Positions 7,905-15,911 of a DNA stretch of 40,992 bases are shown here, in pieces. The position numbers and the translations under genes are program-made. Positions within the stretch are counted from its first letter, which is position 1. Each line of letters begins with the position of its first letter. The DNA comes from Butyrivibrio sp. XPD2002 (GTDB lineage Bacteria; Bacillota; Clostridia; Lachnospirales; Lachnospiraceae). Under the pieces are notes generated by a model. That model was given only the letters and a program-made list of their open reading frames with translations, searched no databases and was not told the DNA's origin. The stretch is from contig NZ_AUIY01000032.1 in assembly GCF_000423945.1 (NCBI RefSeq), positions 1 through 40,992 on the forward strand. The letters run 5' to 3'.

Positions 7905-9350
7905 TTACTCAAACATCTCGTAACCATAGACACGCTCTATTTCTATCCTTTTGTTGTATGCACCATTAATATCAAACTGAGCACTTAATACATCTACGCA
8001 GTTGTCTATCCTGAATCCGGAATTTCCTTCCGTTTTTCTTATGTTCATCTCAATGATGTCCATTAGTCTCTTTGTTTTCTTATTCTTACCTTCCATAAAG
8101 ATGAGCATATTAAGATAATCCTCATAGCTTAGTCCTGACCCGCCGCCATTTTTCAGGTGATCCCTGAATTCAAGCATGTTTTCGATGGACAGATTCCAGG
8201 ATTCAGCTGTCTTTATGATCGGGACCTTTCCGCCGCTGAGTAGAATCCTTAGGTCCGATATTGTCTCTGCGAAGGTCCAGGCAAAGACTATTGCCATCTT
8301 AATGACCTCCTGAAGCTCGGGGAGGGTTAATAATACCGATGCAGTAAGTGCCAATGCCTCAGCCTCTGCAAGCTTTGCTGCGTCTGACATGATGTATGCA
8401 AAGTTTGCCGCTTCCTTCCAGAGAAAGAGTTTTTCGACCACCTTTTCAAGATTGGCATAGTCACTGTCCTTCCCGGCATAGATATATTCAAGCTCGTACT
8501 TTAATCTGGTATCTTCCTTCTCCTGCCCATAGCATCCACATTTTTCATGAAGATATTTCTCAAATAGGAGTGTCGGTCCGATTCCTGTATCCTCAGATTC
8601 ATCAAGTCCTGTTCCTTTATTAAGGCTGCGGTTTGATGCGTATACCGAGGAATCGATTGCAGCTGAAGATATTGCATTTATGTCGGGAGCTGCAAGGGAA
8701 AGGATTCCTATACTTTTCTGGGCTGTTACCTGTCCGGCAGGGTTATCAGCGTAATAGGTTTCATCCTCACCGTTGCCATCGGTATCTGCATAATGTGGCT
8801 GCGATATCTCACTTTGGTTGTCATTTGCTTCCTGTTCCACATCTGTTTCATCAAAGCCGCTTCTTTTAAGTTCATCCACATTATCCTGAATGCTTCCAAT
8901 CGCTGCTTCTACCGGATCCACTTCCATGTATTTAAGGATCTGCCTTCTTAAAACAGCTCCGCCGCCATCTGATGCAAAGGAGTAACCCGTTATATTCACC
9001 TCACTGAGCTTTGCCGGCATCAGCGTTGTTCTTCCTGTAACTTTTCCGATTGTTGTCATCTCAAAGTTCTTTGAAAAATAATCTTCCAGATGCTCTCTTG
9101 TTTTGATTATTGACCCTGTATTTGTTCCGTAAGCTGTGTCGATGAAAAGAAGTCCGTATTTATCGAAAAGCTCTCTGTTATATTCTCCAAGCACTGAGTT
9201 CATCGCTATATCCATAGAAAGCTCCGACTTCATTTTCACTGCGCCGCTTCTCGCACCCTGTAGGAGTGCAAGAATAAGCGCAAGAATTATTGTCAGCGAA
9301 AGTGACAGATACACGGTCATATAGGCATCAGCCTGTAACCTTCGCCGCAT
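7905..9350 (-). CDS. TadG/DUF5702-like pilus-assembly protein
   Basis: The protein of about 481 residues has an N-terminal membrane anchor, AYMTVYLSLSLTIILALILA, and then a long extracytoplasmic region rich in acidic and Ser residues. SELSMDIAMNSVLGEYNREL just after the anchor and the overall layout fit DUF5702 proteins of Firmicute tad loci. The ATG at 9350 is preferred: it overlaps the Flp pilin gene by 23 bases and a TTG farther upstream (9383) is the only longer option. No clear ribosome site is present, so translational coupling is likely. A role as minor pilin or surface component is inferred. Confidence 0.8.
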   Translation of the reverse strand: MRRRLQADAYMTVYLSLSLTIILALILALLQGARSGAVKMKSELSMDIAMNSVLGEYNRELFDKYGLLFIDTAYGTNTGSIIKTREHLEDYFSKNFEMTTIGKVTGRTTLMPAKLSEVNITGYSFASDGGGAVLRRQILKYMEVDPVEAAIGSIQDNVDELKRSGFDETDVEQEANDNQSEISQPHYADTDGNGEDETYYADNPAGQVTAQKSIGILSLAAPDINAISSAAIDSSVYASNRSLNKGTGLDESEDTGIGPTLLFEKYLHEKCGCYGQEKEDTRLKYELEYIYAGKDSDYANLEKVVEKLFLWKEAANFAYIMSDAAKLAEAEALALTASVLLTLPELQEVIKMAIVFAWTFAETISDLRILLSGGKVPIIKTAESWNLSIENMLEFRDHLKNGGGSGLSYEDYLNMLIFMEGKNKKTKRLMDIIEMNIRKTEGNSGFRIDNCVDVLSAQFDINGAYNKRIEIERVYGYEMFE

Positions 9351-9570
9351 CGTCGTTAATTGTTTTAAAGATCTCGGTAACAAGTCCGTCTATCTCCTTC
9401 TTGAAAACTATGACCAATCCAATGAGAACAACGATTATGAGAATTACTTCGACCGTTCCCATTCCTGACTCATCATTTATCAGTTCCTTAAATTTTTCTT
9501 TGGCACTATATGCCAGGTCTCTTGATCGGGCTCCTAATAAAGAAACCCTTTTTAATAATGTTTCCTTCAT
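9328..9570 (-). CDS. flp: Flp-family type IVb major pilin
   Basis: The 80-residue prepilin has the motif GMGTVEVILIIVVLIGLV, with cleavage expected after the Gly, Glu at mature position 5 or so, and a single hydrophobic helix. A short C-terminal tail follows, as in Flp pilins. The ATG at 9570 is chosen because GGAGGAAAA precedes it; an upstream in-frame extension has no ribosome site. It would be the main subunit of the fibre driven by TadA. Confidence 0.88.
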   Translation of the reverse strand: MKETLLKRVSLLGARSRDLAYSAKEKFKELINDESGMGTVEVILIIVVLIGLVIVFKKEIDGLVTEIFKTINDDAAKVTG

Positions 9571-9630
9571 TTTTCCTCCATGTGTTGAAATATTATTTAT
9601 AAGTAACACCCTGTGGGCGATTACTCTCTG

Positions 9631-11109
9631 TCAGAATGAGAGATATGCCGGCACCATGATAACTACCATTACGATTAGCAGCATCATTACCATCGGAACA
9701 AGAAGCTTTGTTCCGGCCTCTTCTCCGAGCTTTCTTGCATAGGACATTCTCTCCAATGTGGCTTTATCTGATTCCTCGCGAAGAAGCGTCAGCATTTCCG
9801 AATTTCCTTTTTTGAGATTTTGTGACAAAAGTGTCACAAGTCTTGCGTACTGCTGTGAGCCGCAGCGTATTCCCAGACGCTCATATACATTTATTTCCGG
9901 GACTCCGCTCTCAAGCTCTCTGCAGCTTTTGGTTATCTCTTCATATAAAAAGCTCTTTTTTCCACCTTCCCTGATATGCTCTTTATATTCCCTGGAAAAC
10001 TTCATAAGGATTGCTCTTACTGACATTCCGCTTCCCATATAAAGAACAAGTCTTGATACAAATCCCGGATACTCCAAAGTCATTTGCTTTCGTCTGTCCT
10101 CAACCTTCTTTGAAAGGTCCTTGTCACCCATAGCAAATATTGAAATTGCTGCAATGACTGACATAAGAAGAATCAAAAAGCTGTTATCCTCTGTCTTCTC
10201 TTTCCAGAAAAGTGTTATTCCTTCAGCATCTGCAGGAAGTGAAAAGCTGTCCTTAGTCCTGGTTTCTTCCTCAGTTTCCGTAAGGCTCTCGTTTACCTCC
10301 TGGTACAGGATTTCCTCATCAGTAAAGTCTTTAGGGATTACCTTTACGTCAAAGACATGCTCCCATTCGTAATCCTTGTATTTAATAGTCGCTGTAAGAA
10401 GAGACTTTTCTCCTTTGAACGAAATGTCATCATTTATGGTCTTCCCATCGGAATGAAGGGCATCGATATTATCGGATTTCCAGGATATTTCGAAGGGATA
10501 GCCTTTAATTTTGTCAGGAAGATAAAGATCCTCTTTTACATGGTTTAGGTCTTTGTTTTCTCCAACTATTACAGTAGAAAGCTCTCTGATAAGCTTCGTA
10601 TAGAGCTTCTCCGCTTCAGCTTTCGTGTATTCGATCTCACTTATTTTTAGTGAAAAATCTCCGACGCTTTCACCATTTTCATCAACCGCAACAAGCCTTG
10701 CTTCCTTTTCTCCCTTGCCATAGTCGCTTCTCATGATTTCGCCTTCAGCATTAAGGTTTGATTCCCTGCCCGAAGAATATGCTGCAAGGATTGCAAGCAT
10801 TGATCCCATGAATATGAGTATCAGCATGGTGCTAATTTTCTTTATGTAATAAGAGGAAAGCTTTTTATTTATGTCCCCCTCTGAGTCAAGCTTTATTAGG
10901 TTATCCTTCACATGTCTTCTTCCGGGAGAGCTTAGGAAAAACCTGTTTTTCCTCAAGAACCTTCTATATATGTAGGAGGCTGTTTTCATAAACAGTTTCT
11001 CAATCCCGGATGTTGCTTCTTCCTCGGAGATACTCTCATCAGATGAAAGGAGAGCCAGAAGCATCATGTACAGGGGAATAACCAGATACAAAACGTATAT
11101 ATATTTCAT
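9631..11109 (-). CDS. tadC: TadC-like inner-membrane platform protein with an Ig-like insert
   Basis: The C-terminal half (about 335-492) is a type II secretion F domain, with YPGFVSRLVLYMGSGMSVRAI and a final helix LVPMVMMLLIVMVVIMVPAY. The N terminus has a membrane segment (1-21) and another near 92-112. Between that and a helix near 308-325 lies an extra region of about 190 residues, including LPDKIKGYPFEISWKSDN, which resembles an atrophied bacterial Ig-like domain exposed outside the membrane. At 492 residues it is well above the usual roughly 300 for TadC. It sits directly between tadB and the pilin gene. Confidence 0.85.
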   Translation of the reverse strand: MKYIYVLYLVIPLYMMLLALLSSDESISEEEATSGIEKLFMKTASYIYRRFLRKNRFFLSSPGRRHVKDNLIKLDSEGDINKKLSSYYIKKISTMLILIFMGSMLAILAAYSSGRESNLNAEGEIMRSDYGKGEKEARLVAVDENGESVGDFSLKISEIEYTKAEAEKLYTKLIRELSTVIVGENKDLNHVKEDLYLPDKIKGYPFEISWKSDNIDALHSDGKTINDDISFKGEKSLLTATIKYKDYEWEHVFDVKVIPKDFTDEEILYQEVNESLTETEEETRTKDSFSLPADAEGITLFWKEKTEDNSFLILLMSVIAAISIFAMGDKDLSKKVEDRRKQMTLEYPGFVSRLVLYMGSGMSVRAILMKFSREYKEHIREGGKKSFLYEEITKSCRELESGVPEINVYERLGIRCGSQQYARLVTLLSQNLKKGNSEMLTLLREESDKATLERMSYARKLGEEAGTKLLVPMVMMLLIVMVVIMVPAYLSF

Positions 11110-11121
11110 GTGTGTCTCTTT

Positions 11122-11886
11122 CTAAATCTCGATATCTATTATTCTTTGCATGAGTATGTATGCTGCGATGTAGGTCACAAGACAGGCTGTCATCACGGTT
11201 ATTCCAAGGATGTTTCCGTACAGAGCATCAAAAAATCCGGGGTTCGTTATACCGACATAAGTCATGATCCCAAAGGGTACGGCCTCCATAATCTGGGCTT
11301 CCATACGCTTTGCTGCTATAAGGACGTCTATCTCGTTTTCAACTTCCATTCTTTTTCCTATGACGTCGATGCACCTTTCTATGGTGTCAGTCATATTTCC
11401 GCCGCTTCTTTTCGCTATTGCAAAAACTCCTGCAAATTCTTCTATATCCTTGTTTTTGCTTCTTTTTCCAAGCTCCCTGATCATGGCCTCGATGGTGACG
11501 TTATTCTTAATTCCCTGCTCTATGCGCAGGAGCTCCCTACAGATAGGCGAACTTTTTCCGTAAAGAATGCGCATGTCATGTATTGCTTCAGAAAAAGAAT
11601 TTTCGATAGAATATCCTGCTTTTCCTGCAGCAAGAACAGACATCATTGCATCCTTGAACTGAATTCCAAGATCATGATTTTCTTTCTTCTGCTTTCTTTC
11701 TTTTTGAATAACAAACCAGGGGATCGACAGTGGAAACATCAGAATTGATGCAATAAAACTGCCATAGAAGAGTTTTCCGATAATGAAAAGAATAAGAATG
11801 TTTCTTCCTATAAGTGGAATATCAAACGCTGTTACTTTGAGCTCCAAAACCCGCCGCTTCCAGCTTTGATACATTTTCAAGTTCAT
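11122..11886 (-). CDS. tadB: TadB-like inner-membrane platform protein
   Basis: The 254-residue type II secretion F-domain protein has GIQFKDAMMSVLAAGKAGYSIENSF, FAIAKRSGGNMTDTIE and C-terminal membrane helices. It should form the membrane platform contacted by TadA. GGAGG stands 7 bases before the ATG at 11886, so the 65-base overlap with the end of tadA appears real. The gene itself is intact, but it is downstream of the tadA insertion and may suffer polarity. Confidence 0.9.
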   Translation of the reverse strand: MNLKMYQSWKRRVLELKVTAFDIPLIGRNILILFIIGKLFYGSFIASILMFPLSIPWFVIQKERKQKKENHDLGIQFKDAMMSVLAAGKAGYSIENSFSEAIHDMRILYGKSSPICRELLRIEQGIKNNVTIEAMIRELGKRSKNKDIEEFAGVFAIAKRSGGNMTDTIERCIDVIGKRMEVENEIDVLIAAKRMEAQIMEAVPFGIMTYVGITNPGFFDALYGNILGITVMTACLVTYIAAYILMQRIIDIEI

Positions 11887-12457
11887 TCTCGCACCTCCAT
11901 TCTCCGACTATTTTCCCGGATTCGTTTGTGCCGGTCTCATGAAATTTATAAAGTGTCCGAATCTCTATTTCGTCTGTCATATCGTTAATCCTTCCTGTCA
12001 GCTCGCATACCTCAAGGACTTTTCTTGTTTTATCCCTGAGTCTTCCGAGCTGAACAATAATATCTATTCCTGAGGCGATCTGCCCTCTGACCGCTGACAA
12101 GGGTATATCCATTCCCATGAGAAACATTGTCTCAAGTCTTGAAAGCATGTCTTTTGCGCTGTTGGCATGACCTGTCGACATTGATATATGACCGGTATTC
12201 ATAGCCTGTAGCATATCTACGCACTCATCACCTCTGACCTCTCCAACGACAATTCTGTCAGGTCTCATTCTGAGCGAAGATTTTATAAGGTCACGAATGG
12301 TGATTTCCTTACATCCCTCCACATTGGCATTGCGTGTCTCCATCCTAACAAGGTTGGGGACATGCCTTATCTGAAGCTCAGCGTTGTCTTCTATCGTAAT
12401 AACTCGCTCATCCTTTGGAATGCTGTCAGATAATGCATTTAAGAATGTAGTCTTTCC
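11822..12457 (-). pseudogene. tadA: tadA 3' half, separated by a 20.9 kb insertion
   Basis: This is the C-terminal half of the secretion ATPase TadA. The reading frame begins GKTTFLNALSDSIPKDER, the second half of the Walker A motif, and continues with VITIEDNAELQ (Asp box region), IVVGEVRG (Walker B region) and STGHANS (His box). The first in-frame ATG is only at 12343, after the Walker A and Asp box, and an in-frame stop lies in the element's terminal repeat, so no functional ATPase can be made from this half. Placed behind 33380 it restores the frame exactly. Confidence 0.95.
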
Positions 12458-12458
12458 A

Positions 12459-12485
12459 TTATCAATTTTTTAATTATTGTCTAAA
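12459..12485 (+). repeat. Left terminal inverted repeat of the element
   Basis: It begins TTATCAATTTTTT and matches the right repeat in 24 of 27 positions (mismatches at repeat positions 14, 17 and 23). One base (12458) lies between it and the tadA sequence. Confidence 0.9.
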
Positions 12486-12520
12486 GAACATCATATTAAC
12501 CTTCATTTATCGTTAGACAA
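12477..12520. repeat. Left subterminal inverted octamers TTGTCTAA / TTAGACAA
   Basis: TTGTCTAA (12477-12484) and its reverse complement TTAGACAA (12513-12520) flank 28 bases just inside the left end. The same octamer is at 33217-33224 near the right end. This may be a recombinase or regulator binding site; it is inferred from the repetition only. Confidence 0.5.
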
Positions 12521-12789
12521 AAAATTAGCTAAGATGCAAAGATAATAATTCATGTTTTATTTAAAAACAGTCTTTGCCTACAGCTTTTTTCACCATTAAT
12601 AATTCAACAGACAGAAGGTGGAATTACCCGTGTCTTACTGACATATTCCGGTAGATTATATGTGTATATATCGCTAATCCAAACATGTTTTATGGATATG
12701 CGTAATGATAAATTATATATAGGAGCAAAGACTCCAAACTGCATAAGGAGGTAACTATTTATGTGATTTATATGAAAGGAAATGAATAA
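12486..12789. other. Gene-free stretch with a start-stop mini-ORF before the 91-codon gene
   Basis: No coding region of note. At its right edge, AAGGAGG (12745-12751) is followed 9 bases later by ATG TGA (12761-12766), a start codon directly followed by a stop. A 5-codon frame (12772-12789) then ends immediately before the ATG at 12790. These could be leader elements controlling the downstream gene, or chance in AT-rich DNA. Confidence 0.4.
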
Positions 12790-13065
12790 ATGGAGAATAA
12801 GAATGAATTAATTCCCGAAGAGGATGTAACCGATGTTGTTGTAGAGGAGACACCCTCTACCGAAGATAACCATCTGGTTGACAGAACGTTTGATGTTGTT
12901 GAAAAAGTTGGCCCGATAGCCATTGTCTGTTATTTCTTTTACTCTGTCCTTGACCTGATCATGGGACATGGATATGGTGTTGATTATGAAAGCAAGGCTG
13001 ACGGGAGTAAGAAAGTGTCTGTACACAAAGAGAACGAAGCGAACGACGAAGACTCAGATGAGTAA
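12790..13065 (+). CDS. Small acidic membrane protein, unknown function
   Basis: The 91-residue protein has an acidic N terminus (about 1-30), a single hydrophobic segment GPIAIVCYFFYSVLDLIMG (about 42-60), and a charged, acidic C terminus ending in NEANDEDSDE. GAAAGGAAAT lies within the 15 bases before the ATG. I do not recognise a family. It is the first gene inside the left end of the element and transcribed inward, opposite to the serine recombinase gene beyond it. Confidence 0.6.
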   Translation: MENKNELIPEEDVTDVVVEETPSTEDNHLVDRTFDVVEKVGPIAIVCYFFYSVLDLIMGHGYGVDYESKADGSKKVSVHKENEANDEDSDE

Positions 13066-13223
13066 GTTCTGATCCATCCTATACCTACCATAATTCCTAA
13101 TAATCATATATCATCACCTCCTATAGTAAAAATAAGTTAATGGTATCCTCGTATGCTCCCTGCGTTAATGGGGCAAGCCTTATGCAGATGATAAAGAAGT
13201 TACGTGATATTGCAGGCCTGACA

Positions 13224-13262
13224 GAAAAAGACTCCATTCCTTATGTGGGATGGAGTCTTTGT
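13224..13262 (-). terminator. Rho-independent terminator after the serine recombinase
   Basis: AAAGACTCCAT (13227-13237) pairs with ATGGAGTCTTT (13250-13260), extended by TCC/GGG. On the minus strand it is followed by TTTTTC; on the plus strand GTTTTAT follows, so it may serve both directions. Confidence 0.8.
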
Positions 13263-13268
13263 TTTATA

Positions 13269-13883
13269 TCAGTCCTTAAGATGACGCCTTTCCAGAATCT
13301 TGTCCATTGTGGGTCTGCTGACGCCTAGTTCCATAGCCATTTTGGACTTACTGATTTTACGTGTCATATAGGCCTTATATAGCTCTGATAACTTTTCCTC
13401 ATCAATCTGTTTTGGCTGACCGCCCTTGTATTTTCCTGCGGCCTTGGCTATTGCGATGCCTTCAGCCTGGCGTTTGCGGATCGTAAGGCGTTCCTGCTCT
13501 GCCTGCGATGCAAGAACCTCAACAAGGATGTTGTTTACCATGTCAAGGATCCATTCCTGTCCTTCTGCAGGTTTAAAATTGGTAGTAGGGATATCGAGGA
13601 TCCGCACACGAATATTGTGAGATCTGTAATACTCAAGCTCGCCCTTTATATCATTTTTATTTCTGCCAAGGCGGTCAAGGGACATAACAACCAGAGTATC
13701 GCCTTCACGAAGCATATGGTACTTCATGGCTTGATACTCAGGTCGGTCAAGATCCTTGCCTGATTTCTTTTCAGTTATAATATCGTGTTCATCGGCACCG
13801 TCCTGTTTAAAGGCTTCAATCTGACGAGACAAGTTTTGAGATGTAGATGAGACACGGGCATAATAATATGTTTTGGCAGCCAT
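13269..13883 (-). CDS. Serine recombinase (resolvase/invertase family)
   Basis: The 204-residue small serine recombinase has the catalytic motif YYARVSS near the N terminus (nucleophile about S12), RLGRNKNDI (the LDRLGR motif), and SQAEQERLTIRKRQAEGI in the helix E region. A C-terminal HTH, KISKSKMAMELGVSRPTMDKIL, completes the resolvase architecture. GAGGAG lies 7 bases before the ATG. It is the last gene downstream of the hsdRMS and nuclease-like gene series, on the same strand, 33 bases after the nuclease-like gene. It could resolve or invert DNA in the element; no target site is evident. Confidence 0.92.
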   Translation of the reverse strand: MAAKTYYYARVSSTSQNLSRQIEAFKQDGADEHDIITEKKSGKDLDRPEYQAMKYHMLREGDTLVVMSLDRLGRNKNDIKGELEYYRSHNIRVRILDIPTTNFKPAEGQEWILDMVNNILVEVLASQAEQERLTIRKRQAEGIAIAKAAGKYKGGQPKQIDEEKLSELYKAYMTRKISKSKMAMELGVSRPTMDKILERRHLKD

Positions 13884-13916
13884 AGACTATCTCCTCGTAT
13901 CGCATTATAACTGCGA

Positions 13917-14717
13917 TTATTCTTCGTTGCTTGTTTCGGGATTAAGCTTAACAATGCGATTTTTCATTTCCTTTGGCATATCAAATTCCCACCAAATCTT
14001 TGAAACATTCAACTCTTTGAGTGTCTTGTTGTCATTAAAATGTATGTCATAGAATCTTACGTATTTGCTTTTGTAGTCTTTATAAGGATGCCAGACAATA
14101 TAAAAAGCGTTTACATCCTTAACTAACGCTAAAAGCGTGATAAATACCCAAGTAAAGGGGAAATCCAGGCATCTCTGCGTATGAAAGTCGTGATATGGTG
14201 ATTCGCGGTATTGAAAATGTGTAATATCATCCTTGTTATAGGCTATATCCAATATGAAGCCAATCTTTATATCGCAATCAGGGAAACGAGCCCGAATTAG
14301 TTCTAAGTATTTGGTAGCGTTATGATGCCGTTTCTCTTCTGGATTAGTCTGTATGCCTAATAGGCGAGCACAATTAACCAGGTAATCTGTATGATTAAAA
14401 TCTGCATATGCCTTCAGCTTGTCATTTATATGCGATTCTATATCTTTTACAGCACCAGACATATTTTCACTATAAGAATCTTTCCATTTGTTATACAGTC
14501 TGCCAACCTTACTCTCAAAGAGCTTCTCAGTATCCTGTCCACATAAGGGCAGGATAGGAATATCCATGTGTTCAAGCCCAATAATACTGTTACCTTTACG
14601 AAATAGAAAGTCTGGTCTTTCCTGATCCAAAGCAGAGATATCTGTATAACCTTCAAGCTGAGAGGCATGCTTTAGGACAACATTTATTGCTTGTCGTTCT
14701 CTATTTTTATCTGCCAT
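13917..14717 (-). CDS. Uncharacterised protein in the type I RM operon, possible PD-(D/E)XK-like nuclease
   Basis: I do not recognise a named family for these 266 residues. Near residues 30-53 the pattern RPDFLFRKGNSIIGLEHMDI has the spacing of a PD-(D/E)xK nuclease core (Asp ... Glu-x-polar) preceded by INVVLKHASQLEG, but the usual Lys is His here, so activity is uncertain. The middle has KIGFILDIAY and the C terminus has several aromatic positions. AGAGGT precedes the ATG. It starts 9 bases after hsdS and on the same strand, so it is almost certainly transcribed with the restriction genes. It may be an accessory defence nuclease (inference). Confidence 0.55.
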   Translation of the reverse strand: MADKNRERQAINVVLKHASQLEGYTDISALDQERPDFLFRKGNSIIGLEHMDIPILPLCGQDTEKLFESKVGRLYNKWKDSYSENMSGAVKDIESHINDKLKAYADFNHTDYLVNCARLLGIQTNPEEKRHHNATKYLELIRARFPDCDIKIGFILDIAYNKDDITHFQYRESPYHDFHTQRCLDFPFTWVFITLLALVKDVNAFYIVWHPYKDYKSKYVRFYDIHFNDNKTLKELNVSKIWWEFDMPKEMKNRIVKLNPETSNEE

Positions 14718-14726
14718 ATATACCTC

Positions 14727-15899
14727 TTATACAAACATCTGCTGCAGAAGTCCCTTCTTAAGCTCTTTTAGCTGTGCCACTTTACGCTGATGAAGGGTGA
14801 TAAGGTTATCGAGCTGCTTAAAATAGTCCCCAATTTTCATCTGCTCATTTATATCTCTGGGCATCATCAACTCTAAATTTTTCAGTTCGCTCGCTTTAAC
14901 CAGTGGTTGACCTGTGCCAAATGAAAGTTTCTTTATATCAAATTGAGTAAGCAGGTGATAGAGGAATTCTATATTCTGCGATGCTTGTATAAACACAGTA
15001 TTATCACTAATTTTCACCTTGCCAGCGTGTCGATAAAGACTTCCTGCATTCGCACCTACACGAGCAGTTAAGATAAAATCTCCTTCATAATCATACTCTT
15101 CATCGTACCCAATTACTGATGTTGAACCAAGAATAGGATATTCTCCTGATGAACCTTCTTTATCAAATTTGCTCTTACCAGTATCAACAGAATCAACAAC
15201 AGCTTCCAACTTACGCTGTTCCCAATCGCCAGTAAAACCAGGAAATCTGATTTCTGGTATTTTTGCTCCGTCCTTGGGGAACATTTTCTGAAGCATCGCT
15301 TTTTTATATCTCAGAATTTCATCACACTTACGCTGATGAAGGGTGATAAGGTTGTCAAGATTTTCCATAAAGTCAGAAATCTTGGTTTGTTCATTTATGC
15401 TAGGGGCAAGAATAACAGTGTCTCTTATTTGTTCAAGACTCAATTGGGGCATAGATAATCCCGTTTTAATTTGCTTATATTTCCTTTGTTGACCTTCTGT
15501 AATAAGTGATTGGTATACAAAATAAGGAATAACATCCTTTTCAATTCTAACTCTTGCAATATGCTGGTTAATATTAGCTTTTTCAATGTTTTTAGGTACT
15601 ATACCAGCTTTTCCAATATCCCCCGTGATTGCAACCAATATATCATCGCCCTTTATTTCTGAACGACTTAATGCAGCATTCGCTTCATCTGAAATATAAG
15701 AATAATCACCATAGACAAAGATATTATCCTTTATACAGTCATTTCTGAAAAACGGAATACCCTCGTCTTGCCATTCATATCCGTATGTCGTTGGCGTAGC
15801 CCCTTTTGTGATAAAGCTTGATACTTCTCCTAACTTACGCTGTTCCCAATCGTCAGTGAATCCAGGAAATCTTAATTTTGGTTTTTTTCTTTCACTCAT
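14727..15899 (-). CDS. hsdS: Type I restriction-modification specificity subunit HsdS
   Basis: The 390-residue subunit has two target-recognition domains, each beginning with the same conserved block: RFPGFTDDWEQRKLGEV near the start and RFPGFTGDWEQRKLEAV in the middle. Each ends with a conserved helix containing NLITLHQRK. The two halves define the bipartite DNA target. ATG 15899 is preferred over the GTG at 15908 because AGAGGT lies 7 bases before it. It is preceded by hsdM with a small gap. The matching blocks are direct DNA repeats (see the repeat entries) and could permit domain exchange. Confidence 0.95.
   Translation of the reverse strand: MSERKKPKLRFPGFTDDWEQRKLGEVSSFITKGATPTTYGYEWQDEGIPFFRNDCIKDNIFVYGDYSYISDEANAALSRSEIKGDDILVAITGDIGKAGIVPKNIEKANINQHIARVRIEKDVIPYFVYQSLITEGQQRKYKQIKTGLSMPQLSLEQIRDTVILAPSINEQTKISDFMENLDNLITLHQRKCDEILRYKKAMLQKMFPKDGAKIPEIRFPGFTGDWEQRKLEAVVDSVDTGKSKFDKEGSSGEYPILGSTSVIGYDEEYDYEGDFILTARVGANAGSLYRHAGKVKISDNTVFIQASQNIEFLYHLLTQFDIKKLSFGTGQPLVKASELKNLELMMPRDINEQMKIGDYFKQLDNLITLHQRKVAQLKELKKGLLQQMFV
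14782..15353. repeat. Direct repeat pair B within hsdS (helix blocks)
   Basis: A perfect 26-base direct repeat occurs at 14782-14807 and 15328-15353. It encodes the NLITLHQRK segment at the end of each recognition domain. Confidence 0.85.
15208..15872. repeat. Direct repeat pair A within hsdS (domain-start blocks)
   Basis: A 41-base direct repeat with three mismatches occurs at 15208-15248 and 15832-15872, encoding the RFPGFT.DWEQRKL block that opens each recognition domain. Confidence 0.85.
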
Positions 15900-15911
15900 A
15901 TAGCGCACCTC

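Noticed and set aside
11110..11748. 212-codon plus-strand open frame
   Set aside because: It is antisense to the well-supported tadB gene and shows no family motifs or plausible ribosome site.
13140..13328. 62-codon frame ending in the serine recombinase gene
   Set aside because: It runs through the terminator hairpin at 13227-13260 and lacks a ribosome site.
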